Shown here piece by piece: positions 14,951 to 26,939 of a stretch of 64,000 nt of DNA. The position numbers and the translations under genes were made by a program. The DNA is from Hydrogenophaga sp. (GTDB lineage: Bacteria > Pseudomonadota > Gammaproteobacteria > Burkholderiales > Burkholderiaceae_C): positions 1 through 64,000 of the forward strand of contig DYIC01000002.1 in NCBI GenBank assembly GCA_020723845.1, in the 5' to 3' direction. Positions within the stretch are counted from its first letter, which is position 1; the number at the start of each line of letters is the position of its first letter. Below the pieces are notes generated by a model. It did no database searches, was not told the origin of the DNA, and was given only the letters and a program-made list of their open reading frames with translations.

Positions 14951-16059
14951 TCGCGTTCCAACAACCACAGCTGGAGCCGCAGACCCGCGACGGCACCCAG
15001 CAGGATACCTGCGAAGGCCACGACACTGGTCAGGCTCAGCGTCGAGACACCGGACAAGCCCTGCCCAATGGTGCAGCCCATGGCGGTGACACCGCCCACC
15101 CCCATGCACAGCGCCCCCACCAGATGCAGCGCGGTGTCACGCGTGCCCGCGAAGCCCTCCCAACGGAAGGTGCGCGTGGCCAGTGCGTGTGCCAGCGCCC
15201 CGGCCACCACACCCAGAACCGAGACCACGCCGAGACTCAGCACCTTGTTTTGGTCGCTGAAATAGATCAACCAGTCCAGCGTATAGGCCATGGGGGCGGT
15301 GAAGGTGAGCGCCTCCATGCGACCGCTGTTGGTGGCCACGAAGACGGGCTCCAGCGTCTCGGGGTGTTCGGGCACGAAGCCCAAATGTCCCGTCACCCAC
15401 CACATGGCCACGACGGTCGCGCCGATGCCCAGACCGGCGAGCCACGCCTGGGACGAGCGGCGCACGCCGTCATCCCAAGCCGCCCAAACGATGAGCGCAA
15501 ACCCCACACCGACACCGATCCAAAGGGCTGCCGTGGCCGACCAACCCAGGTGCGCTGCCAGCCAGAGTGACAGCGGACTGCCGGGCTGCATCTCGAACGC
15601 GACCCGATCCACCGTGCGATCCCGCAGCACGGCGGTGATGCCGCGCAGCGTCGCAAACGCCGCCACGCCCATGACGAAAAACACGACGACGGACTTCAGG
15701 CTCCCCCCGCCGATGCGCACCAGCGTCTTGCTACCGCACCCAGACCCCAGCACCATCCCAAAGCCGAACAGCGCGCCACCGACGAGGGCCGACAGCCAAA
15801 TCACGCGCCCGCTGTAGTAAATGGTTTGTGTGGGGTCGATCCACCCGAGTGCGGCCATGCCATGAAACCCCACCATGGCCACGCCAATGGCCATGATCCA
15901 CATGCGCATGCGCGTCCAGTCGCCCATGTTGACGATGTCGCTGACCGCGCCCATGGTGCAAAAGTGGGTGCGGTGCGCGATGGCACCAAACAGGGCCGAG
16001 ACGGCGAACGCTGCCCCGAGAACGGTGTGATACAGGGATTGAAAAGCCGCGGAATCCAT
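14947..16059 (-). CDS. YeeE/YedE-family sulfur-compound transporter
   Basis: 370-aa polytopic inner-membrane protein made of two related halves with about nine hydrophobic segments. The conserved cysteines of the thiosulfate transporter TsuA/YeeE are visible in HFCTMGAVSD, GSGCGSKTLV and MGCTIGQGLSG. The family imports thiosulfate or related sulfur compounds. Here it is coupled to tcdA through a GTGA overlap rather than to a TusA-like gene. Thiosulfate is the probable substrate but is not proven by sequence. Confidence 0.88.
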   Translation of the reverse strand: MDSAAFQSLYHTVLGAAFAVSALFGAIAHRTHFCTMGAVSDIVNMGDWTRMRMWIMAIGVAMVGFHGMAALGWIDPTQTIYYSGRVIWLSALVGGALFGFGMVLGSGCGSKTLVRIGGGSLKSVVVFFVMGVAAFATLRGITAVLRDRTVDRVAFEMQPGSPLSLWLAAHLGWSATAALWIGVGVGFALIVWAAWDDGVRRSSQAWLAGLGIGATVVAMWWVTGHLGFVPEHPETLEPVFVATNSGRMEALTFTAPMAYTLDWLIYFSDQNKVLSLGVVSVLGVVAGALAHALATRTFRWEGFAGTRDTALHLVGALCMGVGGVTAMGCTIGQGLSGVSTLSLTSVVAFAGILLGAVAGLRLQLWLLERE

Positions 16060-16143
16060 GGTGTTGCGCTCGGTAGAGGGCCAGATTCTACGGCCCCACG
16101 TCCGGCGCCGCGCTGCGCCATGGCCGCGCGGGCGGCAAGGGCG

Positions 16144-16971
16144 TCAGCGCAGACGCGCCAAGCGGTCGCGTGCGGTGGCCGCGGCCTCGGAGTCGGGGTA
16201 GCGCGCGACGAGTGCCTGCCACGTGGCGCGCGCCGCTTTCGCGTCCTTGAGCTCGAGCTGGCAGCTGGCCACGGCCAGCATCGCCTCGGGCGCCCGCGGG
16301 TGTTTGGGAAACTGCTCCAGCAGCCGCTGATAGCTCTGGATGGCGGCGGCGTAGTCGCGTGCCGCATACAGCGCATTGCCGCGCCAGTACAGGGCCAGGG
16401 GAGCGTAGCCGCTGTCGGGATAGCGTGCCAGAAAGCTCGCGTAGGCCTGCGCCGCGCGGGCGAACTCGGAGGCCCGCAGGGCGGCCATCGCGGCCTCGAA
16501 CGCCGCCTTCTCGTCCGGGCGGGCGGTGAACTCGACCCCCTCGACGCTGACCTTGATGGGCTCCAGTGCGCGCAGCCGCTCATCGAACGCCGCTAGGGCG
16601 TCGCGCTGCTGGCGCTGGACGTCGGCCACGTCGCGCGCCAGGCGCTCCTGCTGGCCGCGCAGTTCGGCCAACTCGCGCCGCAGCGCCTCGATTTGGTTGA
16701 CCACGTCGAGCGTGCCCCGCCGCGCGGCGTCGCCACCGGCGCGCAGCTCCTGCAACTGGCGCTCGGCGGCTTCGAGCGCTTGGCGTTGGGTCTCCAGCGT
16801 CTGGCGCTGTGCCTCGAGCCGAGCGCGCAAATCCAGAATGGCGCGCCGCGCCTCGTCGTCGCTGAAAATCGCATGGGCGGGCGTGGCGACGGCGAGCCAA
16901 ACCGCGGCCAGCGCACCCGCCGCGGCACCGCGCAGGCCGCAACCCGAAAAGCGCGAACGCATCATGGCCAT
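16144..16971 (-). CDS. cpoB: Cell division coordinator CpoB (YbgF)
   Basis: 275-aa periplasmic protein of the Tol-Pal system that links peptidoglycan synthesis and outer-membrane constriction. It has a signal peptide ending near ATPAHA, an Arg/Gln/Glu-rich coiled coil (about 45-125) that trimerises the family, and C-terminal TPR repeats (about 150-275). The start at 16971 is 2 bp after the pal stop; ATGs at 16965 and 16962 are alternatives. Third gene of tolB-pal-cpoB. Confidence 0.9.
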   Translation of the reverse strand: MAMMRSRFSGCGLRGAAAGALAAVWLAVATPAHAIFSDDEARRAILDLRARLEAQRQTLETQRQALEAAERQLQELRAGGDAARRGTLDVVNQIEALRRELAELRGQQERLARDVADVQRQQRDALAAFDERLRALEPIKVSVEGVEFTARPDEKAAFEAAMAALRASEFARAAQAYASFLARYPDSGYAPLALYWRGNALYAARDYAAAIQSYQRLLEQFPKHPRAPEAMLAVASCQLELKDAKAARATWQALVARYPDSEAAATARDRLARLR

Positions 16972-16973
16972 CT

Positions 16974-17564
16974 TCACCGGTATTGCAGCTCGACGCGGCG
17001 GTTGCGGCTCCACACCGCTTCACCGCTACCCTCGACCGCGGGTTTTTCTTTGCCGTAGCTGACCGCCTCCATCTGCGACTCTTGCACACCGAGCAGCGCG
17101 AGAGCACGGCGCACGGCGTCGGCGCGTTTTTGGCCCAGGGCCAGGTTGTATTCGCGTGTGCCGCGCTCGTCGGTGTGGCCTTCCAGCACCACGCGGCGCT
17201 GGCGGTCGGCATTGAGGAAACGCGCGTGCGCCTCCAGCGTCGCCATGTACTCCGGCTTGACCGTGTACGAGTCGAAGTCGAAGTAGATGACGCGCTCGAC
17301 GTTGGCGGGCGGCTGGGCCTGTCCGGGCTGTGAGGTTTGCACCGGCACCACGGTGCGGCCGTCCACGGAGGCACCCGCCGCGCCCGAGCCCGCGCCTGCA
17401 CCCGCCGCACCGGCCGGACTCACGGGCGTTGGCGTGCGGTCGGTGACCGGCGCTGCTTCATCAAGCTTGACGCTGGAGCAGCCCGCCAGTACGGCAGCCG
17501 CCAGCAGGGCGGCGCCCAGACGGGGAATCGGGAAAAGACGAACCGTGGTGGACAGAGATTTCAT
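16974..17564 (-). CDS. pal: Peptidoglycan-associated lipoprotein Pal
   Basis: 196-aa outer-membrane lipoprotein with a lipobox LAGC near residue 29, a Pro/Ala/Gly-rich linker (about 40-85) and an OmpA-like peptidoglycan-binding domain. That domain includes YFDFDSYTVKPEY, EGHTDERGTREYNLALGQKR and SYGKEKP. It anchors the outer membrane to the cell wall and partners TolB. Located between tolB and cpoB on the same strand. The linker is longer than in E. coli Pal. Confidence 0.96.
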   Translation of the reverse strand: MKSLSTTVRLFPIPRLGAALLAAAVLAGCSSVKLDEAAPVTDRTPTPVSPAGAAGAGAGSGAAGASVDGRTVVPVQTSQPGQAQPPANVERVIYFDFDSYTVKPEYMATLEAHARFLNADRQRRVVLEGHTDERGTREYNLALGQKRADAVRRALALLGVQESQMEAVSYGKEKPAVEGSGEAVWSRNRRVELQYR

Positions 17565-17617
17565 GGCCGAAACAGTGGATGGGAAGGGAACAAGTGAAAC
17601 GGAAAAAAATCAGCAGA

Positions 17618-18970
17618 TCACGCGGGGAACGGCCCCCAGTCGGGCTCACGCACGTTGCCGCTGGCAGCCAGTCGCGTTTTGATGCGACCGTCGAGCGTGG
17701 TCGTCATCAGCGACTCGCGGCCCTGCACCCGGGTGGCATACATGATGAGGCGTCCGTTGGGGGCAAAGCTCGGGCTCTCGTCGGCGGCGGTGTCGGTCAA
17801 CGACGTGACGGTACCGCTGGACAGGTCCATGAGCCGCAGCCGGAAAGCGTCCCCGATGCGAGAAACGAATGCCAAGTGCCGCCCGTCGGGGCTGACCGCG
17901 GGCGAGACGTTGTAGCTGCCGTCGAAGGTGACGCGCGTGACCTCGCGTCCGTCGGGGGTCATGCGGTAGATCTGCGGCGAGCCCCCGCGGTCGCTGACGA
18001 AATAGACCGCCTTGCCGTCGGGCGCGAACGCGGGTTCGGTGTCGATGCCGCCCGTTTGCGTGATGCGTTGCGGCGCGCCGCCGTCGAGGTCGAGCGCGTA
18101 GATCTGCGAGCTCCCGGCCAGCGTGAGCGTGGCGTACAGCCGACGCCCGTCGGGCGACCAGGCGGGCGCGCTGTTGGAGCCCCGAAAACTCGCCAACAGC
18201 CGCCGGCGACCGGTGGCGATGTCGTGCGCATAAATCACGGGCTTGAGCGCCTCGAAAGAGACGTACGCCAACTGCGCGCCATTGGGCGACCAGGCGGGCG
18301 AGATGATGGGCTCACGGCTCGTCAAGGCGGGCTGGGCGTTCTCGCCGTCGGCATCGGCCACCCAGAGCTGGTGGCGCTCGCCGTTTTTGCTGACATAGGC
18401 GATGCGGGTGGAAAAGACCCCACGCTCGCCCGTGAGCTTCTCGTACACGTAGTCGGCGATGCGGTGCGCGGCCAGGCGCAGGTCGGCCGCGCCCACGGGA
18501 TAGCTCAGTCCCCCCAGGTCGGTGCCGCGCACCGCGTCCCACAACCGGAACCGCACGTCGAACCGTCCGTCGGCCAGCCGACGCACGCTGCCAGTGAGCA
18601 GGGCATCCACTCCCTGACTACGCCAGGGCGCGAGATCGGGCCGGGCCATCTCGTCCAGCACCGTGGTGCCACCCGGCAATTGGCGCAACTGCCCACTGCG
18701 CACCAGATCGGCCGCGACGATGGCCGCCACGTCCTGCGGCAGGCCAGCGGGCACGGCAAATGGCGCCACCGCAAATGGAATCTGCGGCACGCCCACGCCG
18801 GTGACCTCGACACGAAACTGGGCGCGTGCCAAGCCGCTGACGGCCGCCAGCGTACCGGCGGCAGTCATGGCCAACCAACGGCGGCGCGTGGGCCCCAGGC
18901 AGCAGGACGGCAGCGGGCTTGCCGGTGGGCGAAACGACGCTCCAACGAACGAGGAATGGATGGACGTCAT
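17618..18970 (-). CDS. tolB: Tol-Pal system beta-propeller protein TolB
   Basis: 450-aa periplasmic protein with an N-terminal TolB domain (about 50-170) and a C-terminal beta-propeller with repeated SPDG/APDG-type WD-like motifs such as [13 protein letters not shown] and [14 protein letters not shown]. It connects TolA with Pal. The ATG at 18970 gives a long N-terminal region in which [12 protein letters not shown] precedes the hydrophobic core and the ARAQF cleavage region, a twin-arginine-like signal. An internal start is possible. tolQRA are not adjacent. Confidence 0.93.
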   Translation of the reverse strand: MTSIHSSFVGASFRPPASPLPSCCLGPTRRRWLAMTAAGTLAAVSGLARAQFRVEVTGVGVPQIPFAVAPFAVPAGLPQDVAAIVAADLVRSGQLRQLPGGTTVLDEMARPDLAPWRSQGVDALLTGSVRRLADGRFDVRFRLWDAVRGTDLGGLSYPVGAADLRLAAHRIADYVYEKLTGERGVFSTRIAYVSKNGERHQLWVADADGENAQPALTSREPIISPAWSPNGAQLAYVSFEALKPVIYAHDIATGRRRLLASFRGSNSAPAWSPDGRRLYATLTLAGSSQIYALDLDGGAPQRITQTGGIDTEPAFAPDGKAVYFVSDRGGSPQIYRMTPDGREVTRVTFDGSYNVSPAVSPDGRHLAFVSRIGDAFRLRLMDLSSGTVTSLTDTAADESPSFAPNGRLIMYATRVQGRESLMTTTLDGRIKTRLAASGNVREPDWGPFPA

Positions 18971-19184
18971 GAACAAGCAAACGAAGCTAAAAAACGACGG
19001 CCCGCGTGCCTGCGGCGCGCAGAGGCGAGGCCACGGTCGATAATACCGGAACGCGGATGACGATCCTGGGTGGGTCGCACCGCCAAGAAAGTTCCCGCCC
19101 CTGCCTGGGCATCCGATCCGCTCGACCTTGCCGAACCCGACTCCGGACCCCCAAACCACCGTGCCCCCTGCGGCCTCGCAAACC

Positions 19185-20939
19185 ATGGCGCGGCGCCTGT
19201 GGCGGCTGTGGCCATACTTCCGCCCGGCGCGCGCAGGGCTGGTCATGGCGGTCGTGGGCGCGCTGCTGGCGGCGTTGACCGAACCGGCCATCCCTGCGCT
19301 GCTCAAGCTGCTACTCGACGAGGGTTTCATCGGCGGCGGTCTGCCCCTGTGGTCGGTACCAGTGGCCCTCATCGGTCTGTTTGCGGTGCGCGGGGTAGCC
19401 ACGTTCGTGGCGCAATACGGCCTGGCCTACACCGCCAACGGCGGCATGCTGGCGCTGCGGCAAGCGATGTTCGAGCGCCTGGGCGAGGCCGACTTGCGCC
19501 TGTTTGCGGATCAAAACGCCAGCCGTCTTTCCAACACCGTGGTCTACGAAGTGCAAAACGGCGCGGCGCAATTGGTCGGCGCGCTGCTGACGCTGGTGCG
19601 CACGGTGTTGACGATCGCCGCGCTGCTGGCCTATTTGCTGTGGCTCAACTGGCAGCTCACGCTGATCGTGCTGGCGATGTTTCCGCCCCTGTCGTGGGGC
19701 ATGAAGGCGCTGTCGCGGCGGCTGTACCAAGTCACGCGGCGCAGCCAGCAAGCCACCGACGAGTTGGCCTACGTGGTGGAAGAAAACGTGCTGGCGCACC
19801 GCATGGTGCGGCTGCATGGCGCCCAAGCGCAGCAAGAGCGCCGCTTTGCCGGGCTCAACCGGGCGCTGCGTTCGCTGGCGCTCAAGAGCACGGTGGCCGC
19901 CGCGGCCATGACGCCGCTGTCGCAAATCCTGGCTGCCACGGCTCTGTCGGCCGTCATCATGGTGGCGCTGCACCAGGCCGCCGGCGGCGTGTCGGTGGGC
20001 AGCTTCGTCGGGTTCGTGACGGCGATGCTGATGCTCATCACCCCGATCCGGCAGTTGGCCGACATCGCGACCCCGATCACGCGCGGGCTGGCGGCGCTGG
20101 AGCGCGGCATCGAACTCATCGAGTACGCGCCGGCCCAGCACGGCGGCGGCCACGATGGCGGACGCGCGCGCGGTCGCCTCACGCTGGAGGGGGTGTGGGT
20201 GCGGTTTGCGGGGCGGCCGGGGGCGGCGCTGCGCGGCGTGTCGCTGGACATCGCGCCCGGTGAGGTGGTGGCACTGGTTGGCCCCTCCGGGGCGGGCAAG
20301 ACGACGCTGGTCAACCTGTTGCCGCGCTTCGTGTCCCCCAGCCGGGGGGTGGTCCGGCTGGACGGCGTGGATGTGCGCGACTGGGACTTGCGCAGCCTGC
20401 GTCGACAGTTTGCGATGGTCAGCCAGGACGTCGTCATGTTCAACGACACGGTGCTGGCCAACGTGGCGCTGGGCGACGACCATCCCGACGAGCAACGCGC
20501 ACGGGCGGCGCTGGAGGCGGCCAACCTGGGCGACTGGTGGACGACGCTGCCACAGGGCCTGCATACGGTGGTGGGCCACAACGCGGCGCAACTCTCCGGC
20601 GGGCAGCGTCAGCGGCTGGCGATTGCGCGCGCCCTCTACAAAGATGCCCCGGTACTGATTTTGGACGAAGCGACCTCGGCCCTGGATAACGAATCCGAAC
20701 GCCTGGTGCAGGAGGCGCTGGCCCGCCTGATGGCGGGCCGCACGACATTGGTCATCGCGCACCGCCTCTCGACCATCGAGCACGCCGACCGCATCGTCGT
20801 GCTGGAAGAGGGCCGCATCGTCGAGCAGGGTACCCACACCGAGCTGCTGGCCACCGGGGGCCTGTACGCGCGGCTGCATGCGCGGGGGCGTGCGGGCTGG
20901 ATCGACGACGGCGAGAGCGGGACCGAACCCGAAACCTGA
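19185..20939 (+). CDS. msbA: Lipid A export permease/ATP-binding protein MsbA
   Basis: 584-aa ABC half-transporter that flips lipid A-core across the inner membrane as a homodimer. A six-helix transmembrane domain (about 1-310) is followed by an ATPase domain with Walker [10 protein letters not shown], signature [10 protein letters not shown], Walker [13 protein letters not shown] and the H-loop AHRLS. The ATG at 19185 ([12 protein letters not shown]) gives the usual family length; GTG 19161 or TTG 19128 would add 8 or 19 residues. It diverges from tolB and converges on rng. Confidence 0.93.
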   Translation: MARRLWRLWPYFRPARAGLVMAVVGALLAALTEPAIPALLKLLLDEGFIGGGLPLWSVPVALIGLFAVRGVATFVAQYGLAYTANGGMLALRQAMFERLGEADLRLFADQNASRLSNTVVYEVQNGAAQLVGALLTLVRTVLTIAALLAYLLWLNWQLTLIVLAMFPPLSWGMKALSRRLYQVTRRSQQATDELAYVVEENVLAHRMVRLHGAQAQQERRFAGLNRALRSLALKSTVAAAAMTPLSQILAATALSAVIMVALHQAAGGVSVGSFVGFVTAMLMLITPIRQLADIATPITRGLAALERGIELIEYAPAQHGGGHDGGRARGRLTLEGVWVRFAGRPGAALRGVSLDIAPGEVVALVGPSGAGKTTLVNLLPRFVSPSRGVVRLDGVDVRDWDLRSLRRQFAMVSQDVVMFNDTVLANVALGDDHPDEQRARAALEAANLGDWWTTLPQGLHTVVGHNAAQLSGGQRQRLAIARALYKDAPVLILDEATSALDNESERLVQEALARLMAGRTTLVIAHRLSTIEHADRIVVLEEGRIVEQGTHTELLATGGLYARLHARGRAGWIDDGESGTEPET

Positions 20940-20967
20940 CCCCGCCGCGACCGGGTGCGGGCAGCGC

Positions 20968-22455
<1,488 letters not shown>

Positions 22456-22466
22456 GGCGCATCAGC

Positions 22467-23105
22467 TTACAGCAGGCGCAGGCCAGCGCGGCGCAGCAGT
22501 TCGGCGGTTTCGTAGGCGGGCAGGCCCATGATGCCGGTGTAGCTGCCCTGGATGCGCCGCACCCACAGACCAGCCAGCCCCTGGATGCCGTAGGCGCCCG
22601 CTTTGCCGAACGGCTCCCCCGTCGCGACGTAGGCGTCGATTTCCTCGGCCGACAAGGGCTTGAAGGTGACCGTGGAGCGGTTCACGGCGAGCGCCTCGCG
22701 CCCCGCCCAGGCGAGCGCCACCGCGGTGAGTACCTGGTGACGGCGCCCCGACAGGCGCTGCAACAGGCGCGTCGCGTCGGCGGCATCCGCAGGCTTGCCC
22801 AAAATGTCGCCGCCATCGGCCACGGTGGTGTCGGCGCACAGCACCACACCGGGCGGCCAGCCGCGCTGGCGGCGCCGCGCCTCGGCCGCGCGCAGCTTCA
22901 GCCGGGTGACCCGGCGCACGTACGCCAGCGGGGCCTCGCCGGGCAAGACACCTTCGAGCACCTCGGCGTCTTCGCTGGCGTCGGGCAACAGCGGCACGCA
23001 GGTCACCCCCCACTGTTCGAGCAGCGCCCGCCGTCGCGGGCTTTGCGAAGCGAGATAGACCCAGGGCCGACCGTCGGCGGGAAGCGAGGGAGGGACGTGG
23101 CTCAT
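22467..23105 (-). CDS. maf: Maf-family nucleotide pyrophosphatase
   Basis: 212-aa house-cleaning enzyme that hydrolyses non-canonical nucleoside triphosphates. The N-terminal [16 protein letters not shown], the central [16 protein letters not shown] and the distal SYTGIMGLP are the family signature. Subfamily choice (YhdE-like dTTPase/UTPase or YceF-like) is uncertain; the SQSPRR and DTTV residues suggest the YhdE type. The start overlaps the rlmH stop as ATGA. Confidence 0.92.
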   Translation of the reverse strand: MSHVPPSLPADGRPWVYLASQSPRRRALLEQWGVTCVPLLPDASEDAEVLEGVLPGEAPLAYVRRVTRLKLRAAEARRRQRGWPPGVVLCADTTVADGGDILGKPADAADATRLLQRLSGRRHQVLTAVALAWAGREALAVNRSTVTFKPLSAEEIDAYVATGEPFGKAGAYGIQGLAGLWVRRIQGSYTGIMGLPAYETAELLRRAGLRLL

Positions 23106-23572
23106 TCGCGGTGGTAGGGGTGTCCGGTGTTGATGGACCAGGCCCGGTAGAACTGCTCGATGAGCAGCACGCGCGCCAGGGCATGCGGTAACGTCAGGTC
23201 CGACAGGCGCAGCCGCCAGCGGGCGGCCTGCCGCAGCCCCGGGTCCAGCCCGTCGGGGCCGCCGATGACGAACGCGACGTCGATGCCGTCGAGTTGCCAC
23301 TGGCGCAGGCGCGCGGCCAGCTCGACCGTGGTGCAGCGCTCGCCGCGCTCATCCAGCACGACCAGCCGGGCCCCCTTGGGGCAGGCCGCCTCCAGCCGCT
23401 GGCGCTCGGCCGCCATCAGGGCCTCGGGGGCCTTGCCGCCGCCGCGCGGCTCTGCCTTGACAGTGCGCAGGTGCATGCGCACCTCGGGTGGCAAGCGCCG
23501 GGCGTAGTCCTCATAGGCCGCTTCGGCCCAGTCCGGCAGGCGCTGTCCCACCGCCAGCAGGTGCCACTTCAT
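23102..23572 (-). CDS. rlmH: 23S rRNA pseudouridine-1915 N3-methyltransferase
   Basis: 156-aa SPOUT methyltransferase that methylates pseudouridine 1915 in helix 69 of 23S rRNA at a late stage of assembly. The SAM-binding knot is visible as FVIGGPDGL and [23 protein letters not shown], with the C-terminal GHPYHRE. Its start overlaps the rsfS stop and its stop overlaps the maf start, each by ATGA, indicating coupled translation. Confidence 0.97.
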   Translation of the reverse strand: MKWHLLAVGQRLPDWAEAAYEDYARRLPPEVRMHLRTVKAEPRGGGKAPEALMAAERQRLEAACPKGARLVVLDERGERCTTVELAARLRQWQLDGIDVAFVIGGPDGLDPGLRQAARWRLRLSDLTLPHALARVLLIEQFYRAWSINTGHPYHRE

Positions 23573-24021
23573 GCCGCGTCGTCGGCCACCCGGCGGCGGC
23601 GCCGAGGCGCTGCGGCAGGGGTGGCTTCGGCCGCGGCCCGCGGCGCCGCCGACGGCGGCGCCTTGCGCAGGCGCACCGGCTTGCCGCCCCAGATTTCCTC
23701 CAGCCGGTAATACTGCCGGATGGCGGGCTGCATCACGTGCACCACGGCCTGGCCACAGTCCACGATGATCCACTCGCCATTGTCCTCCCCTTCGACGCGG
23801 GGTTTGGCAAACCCGGCTTCGGCCACCTTGTCGCGCACGCTCGCGGCCAGCGCCTTGGTTTGGCGATTGGACGTGCCGCTGGCGATGATGACGCGCTCGA
23901 ACAGCGGCGTGATGGCTTCGGTGTTGAACACCTGGATGTCTTGCGCCTTGACATCTTCGAGGCCATCGACGATGGCGCGCTGGAGTTTGCGAATCTGGCG
24001 TTGGGCAGCGGTTTCGGTCAT
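23569..24021 (-). CDS. rsfS: Ribosome silencing factor RsfS
   Basis: 150-aa protein that binds uL14 and blocks subunit joining under nutrient limitation. The conserved core includes [24 protein letters not shown] and [15 protein letters not shown]. Beyond the usual ~115-residue core there is a Pro/Ala/Arg-rich tail ending in [11 protein letters not shown], probably disordered. It sits 4 bp after nadD, the pairing found in most bacteria. Confidence 0.95.
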   Translation of the reverse strand: MTETAAQRQIRKLQRAIVDGLEDVKAQDIQVFNTEAITPLFERVIIASGTSNRQTKALAASVRDKVAEAGFAKPRVEGEDNGEWIIVDCGQAVVHVMQPAIRQYYRLEEIWGGKPVRLRKAPPSAAPRAAAEATPAAAPRRRRRVADDAA

Positions 24022-24025
24022 GGAG

Positions 24026-24679
24026 TCAAGCAGTGGAGTCGGACGGCCCGCCCGTGGCGCGGTAGAGCCCGTGTTCGGAAATATACCGCGCCACGGCGGG
24101 CAGCACCAGCGCCGCGGCCGCGTTCCCCGCGTCACCCGCCTGCCAGCGGGCGCGCAGCGCCGTGGCGCTGAGGTCGATGGGGGGCAAGCGCAGCGGCACG
24201 AATGGCAGGCCCACAGCCGCCAGGTCGGGCAAGGCCGCCCCAACCCCCGCCAGCGGCCGGTTGGCCACCGCCACGGTGGCCAGGCGCAGAATGTCTTCCC
24301 AACGGTGCCAAGTGCGCAGGGCCAACCACTGGTCGGCCCCGACCACCAGATACAACTGTGCCTGCGGGTATTCGGCGTGCAGCCCGCACAGCGTGTCGAT
24401 GGTGTAGGTGGGGCCGCTGCGCCGGGTTTCGCGCGCATCGATGGACACCCGCGCCAGGTCGCCGAAGGCCAGCTCGCACATCGCCAGCCGGTGCTCGGCC
24501 GCCGTTAGCGGCCGCGTCTTGTGCCACGCCTGCCCGGTCGGCACGATCAGCAGCCGATCCAGCGCCAACTGCTGCAACGCCGCCTCGGCCACCGCGCGGT
24601 GGGCACGGTGCGGCGGGTCGAACGCGCCGCCAAACACGCCGATGCGCGGCGGCGCGGGCGCTGCGTCGGCGGCCGTCAC
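24026..24679 (-). CDS. nadD: Nicotinate-nucleotide adenylyltransferase
   Basis: 217-aa enzyme that adenylates nicotinate mononucleotide to deamido-NAD in NAD synthesis. The nucleotidyltransferase motif [14 protein letters not shown] is present, with the C-terminal [10 protein letters not shown] corresponding to the ISST-R motif. The start is GTG at 24679, overlapping the hemF stop as GTGA. Length is typical. Confidence 0.95.
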   Translation of the reverse strand: MTAADAAPAPPRIGVFGGAFDPPHRAHRAVAEAALQQLALDRLLIVPTGQAWHKTRPLTAAEHRLAMCELAFGDLARVSIDARETRRSGPTYTIDTLCGLHAEYPQAQLYLVVGADQWLALRTWHRWEDILRLATVAVANRPLAGVGAALPDLAAVGLPFVPLRLPPIDLSATALRARWQAGDAGNAAAALVLPAVARYISEHGLYRATGGPSDSTA

Positions 24680-25596
24680 AGCCAGTCTCGGCGCACCAAG
24701 AATTCGGTCAGCAACCGGTGCTCGGGCGTACCGGGCTGCGGCCGCTCGTCATACGCCCAGCGCACCAGCGGCGGCATGGACAGCAGAATCGATTCGGTGC
24801 GCCCGCCCGACTGCAGGCCAAAGTGCGTGCCGCGGTCCCACACCAGGTTGAACTCGACATAGCGGCCGCGCCGGTAGAGCTGGTGCTGGCGCTCGCGCTC
24901 GCCCCAGGGCATGTCCTTGCGCCGCTGCACGATGGGCAGGTAGGCGTGCAAAAAGGCGTCGCCGACGGCGCGCGTCATGGCAAAGCCGCCCTCGAAGCCG
25001 AGTTCCGAGAAGTCGTCGTAGAAGATACCGCCGATGCCGCGCTGCTCGCCGCGGTGGCGCAGGCAGAAGTAGTCGTCGCACCAGGCTTTGAAGCGCGGGT
25101 ACTTGTCGGCACCGAACGGCGCCAGCGCCTGCGCGCAGATACGGTGGAAATGCCGCGCGTCCTCTTCAAAACCGTAGTAAGGCGTGAGGTCCATGCCGCC
25201 GCCAAACCAGCTCACCGGCTCGCCGCCGCCCACGGGGCGGGCGGTGATCATGCGCACGTTCATGTGCACCGTGGGCACGTAAGGGTTGCGCGGGTGAAAG
25301 ACCAACGACACGCCCAGTGCCTCGAACGGCGCGCCCGCCAGTTCGGGCCGGTGCTGCGTGGCCGAGGGTGGCAATTTCGGGCCACTGACATGCGAGAACC
25401 CGCAGCCCGCGCGCTCGAATACCGCGCCACCCTCCAGAATCTGGGTCACGCCATTGCCCTGCAGCGGCTCGCCGGGCGCTTTCTCCCAGGCGTCGGACAG
25501 AAAGGATCGGCCATCGATCTCCGCGATGGCGCTGGTGATGCGCTGCTGCAATCCGAGCAGGTATTCGCGCATCTGGGAAACGGGCTCGAGGGCCAT
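24676..25596 (-). CDS. hemF: Oxygen-dependent coproporphyrinogen-III oxidase
   Basis: 306-aa cytosolic enzyme converting coproporphyrinogen III to protoporphyrinogen IX with O2. Conserved blocks include [51 protein letters not shown]-like [17 protein letters not shown] and [12 protein letters not shown]. It has a strong AGGAGG site before the ATG at 25596. It is read between purD and nadD. Its O2 dependence indicates aerobic haem synthesis. Confidence 0.97.
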   Translation of the reverse strand: MALEPVSQMREYLLGLQQRITSAIAEIDGRSFLSDAWEKAPGEPLQGNGVTQILEGGAVFERAGCGFSHVSGPKLPPSATQHRPELAGAPFEALGVSLVFHPRNPYVPTVHMNVRMITARPVGGGEPVSWFGGGMDLTPYYGFEEDARHFHRICAQALAPFGADKYPRFKAWCDDYFCLRHRGEQRGIGGIFYDDFSELGFEGGFAMTRAVGDAFLHAYLPIVQRRKDMPWGERERQHQLYRRGRYVEFNLVWDRGTHFGLQSGGRTESILLSMPPLVRWAYDERPQPGTPEHRLLTEFLVRRDWL

Positions 25597-25637
25597 GGAT
25601 TTGCCTCCTGCCGACGGCGACGCGCCGGCGCTTGCCT

Positions 25638-26939
25638 TCAGCCGACCGCGCGCGCCAGCGCCCGGTGGCCGATGTCACGGCGGTACTGCATGCCGTCGAA
25701 GGCGACCCCGCGCACCAAGGCGTAGGCGCGCTCGCGCGCCGCGGCGACGTCCGCGCCCAGCGCCGTCGCGCACAGCACCCGCCCACCGCTGGTCACCAAC
25801 CGGTCGCCTTGCAGCGCGGTGCCGGCGTGAAACACCACCGCATCGTCCGTGTCGACGGGCAGCGCGGTGATCGCGTCGCCCTTGCGCGGCGCCTGCGGAT
25901 ACCCCGCCGCAGCCACCACGACGCCCAGGGCGACGCGCGGATCCCACTCCAGCGTCACCGTGTCGAGCCGCCCTTCGGTCGCGGCGAGCAGTGCCTCGAC
26001 CAAATCGGTGCGCAGCCGCATCAGAATGGGCTGCGTCTCGGGGTCACCCATGCGGCAGTTGAACTCCAGCGTCTTGACCGAGCCGTCGGGCGCGACCATC
26101 AACCCGGCGTAGAGGAAGCCGGTGTATGGCACGCCCTCGGCCGCCATCGCGCGCACCGTGGGCTCGATGACCTCGCGCAGGGCGCGCTCGTGCACCGCGG
26201 GCGTGACCACGGGCGCGGGCGAGTACGCCCCCATGCCACCCGTGTTGGGCCCAGCGTCACCGTCGAGCAGGCGCTTGTGGTCCTGGCTGGTGGCCAGCGG
26301 CAGCACGTGTTCGCCGTCCACCAGCACGATGAAGCTGGCTTCCTCGCCGATCAGGTATTCCTCGATAACGACGCGCGCGCCCTCGGCGTTGTGCTGCACG
26401 CCCAGCCGGTTGTCCACCAGCATGAAGTCGATCGCCTCGTGCGCCTCGGCGGCGGTCATGGCCACCACCACGCCCTTGCCCGCGGCCAGGCCATCGGCCT
26501 TGACGACGATGGGCGCACCCACACGATCCACATAGGCGTGCGCCGCCGCAGGGTCGGAGAAGGTTTCGTGCCGCGCCGTGGGAATGCCGTGGCGCTGCAT
26601 GAACGCCTTGGCGAACGCCTTGGAGCTCTCCAGCCGCGCAGCCGCTTGCGTCGGACCAAAGATGCGCAGGCCTGCGGCCCGAAACGCATCGACGATGCCA
26701 GCGGCCAGCGGCGCCTCGGGGCCGACGACCGTCAGGCCGATGCGGTTGGCCAGCGCCCAATCGCGCAAGGCCGCCACGTCGGTGAGGGGCACGTTGACCA
26801 GTTGCGCGTCGCGGGCGGTACCCCCGTTGCCCGGGGCCACGTACACCTGCTCGACACGCGGCGATTGCTTGAGTTTCCACGCCAGGGCGTGCTCGCGGCC
26901 GCCACTGCCGACGACCAAGACCCGAATCCGTTCGCTCAT
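25638..26939 (-). CDS. purD: Phosphoribosylamine-glycine ligase
   Basis: 433-aa ATP-grasp enzyme forming glycinamide ribonucleotide in purine synthesis. The N-terminal [17 protein letters not shown], the ATP-grasp [14 protein letters not shown] and the segment [14 protein letters not shown] are characteristic. Its start overlaps the yebC stop by 4 bp (ATGA). It lies in the yebC-purD-hemF order common in Burkholderiales. Confidence 0.97.
   Translation of the reverse strand: MSERIRVLVVGSGGREHALAWKLKQSPRVEQVYVAPGNGGTARDAQLVNVPLTDVAALRDWALANRIGLTVVGPEAPLAAGIVDAFRAAGLRIFGPTQAAARLESSKAFAKAFMQRHGIPTARHETFSDPAAAHAYVDRVGAPIVVKADGLAAGKGVVVAMTAAEAHEAIDFMLVDNRLGVQHNAEGARVVIEEYLIGEEASFIVLVDGEHVLPLATSQDHKRLLDGDAGPNTGGMGAYSPAPVVTPAVHERALREVIEPTVRAMAAEGVPYTGFLYAGLMVAPDGSVKTLEFNCRMGDPETQPILMRLRTDLVEALLAATEGRLDTVTLEWDPRVALGVVVAAAGYPQAPRKGDAITALPVDTDDAVVFHAGTALQGDRLVTSGGRVLCATALGADVAAARERAYALVRGVAFDGMQYRRDIGHRALARAVG

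Noticed and set aside
15826-16596. Open frame on the plus strand across the YeeE-cpoB junction
   Set aside because: Composition is that of an antisense frame, it spans two real genes, and no domain is recognisable.
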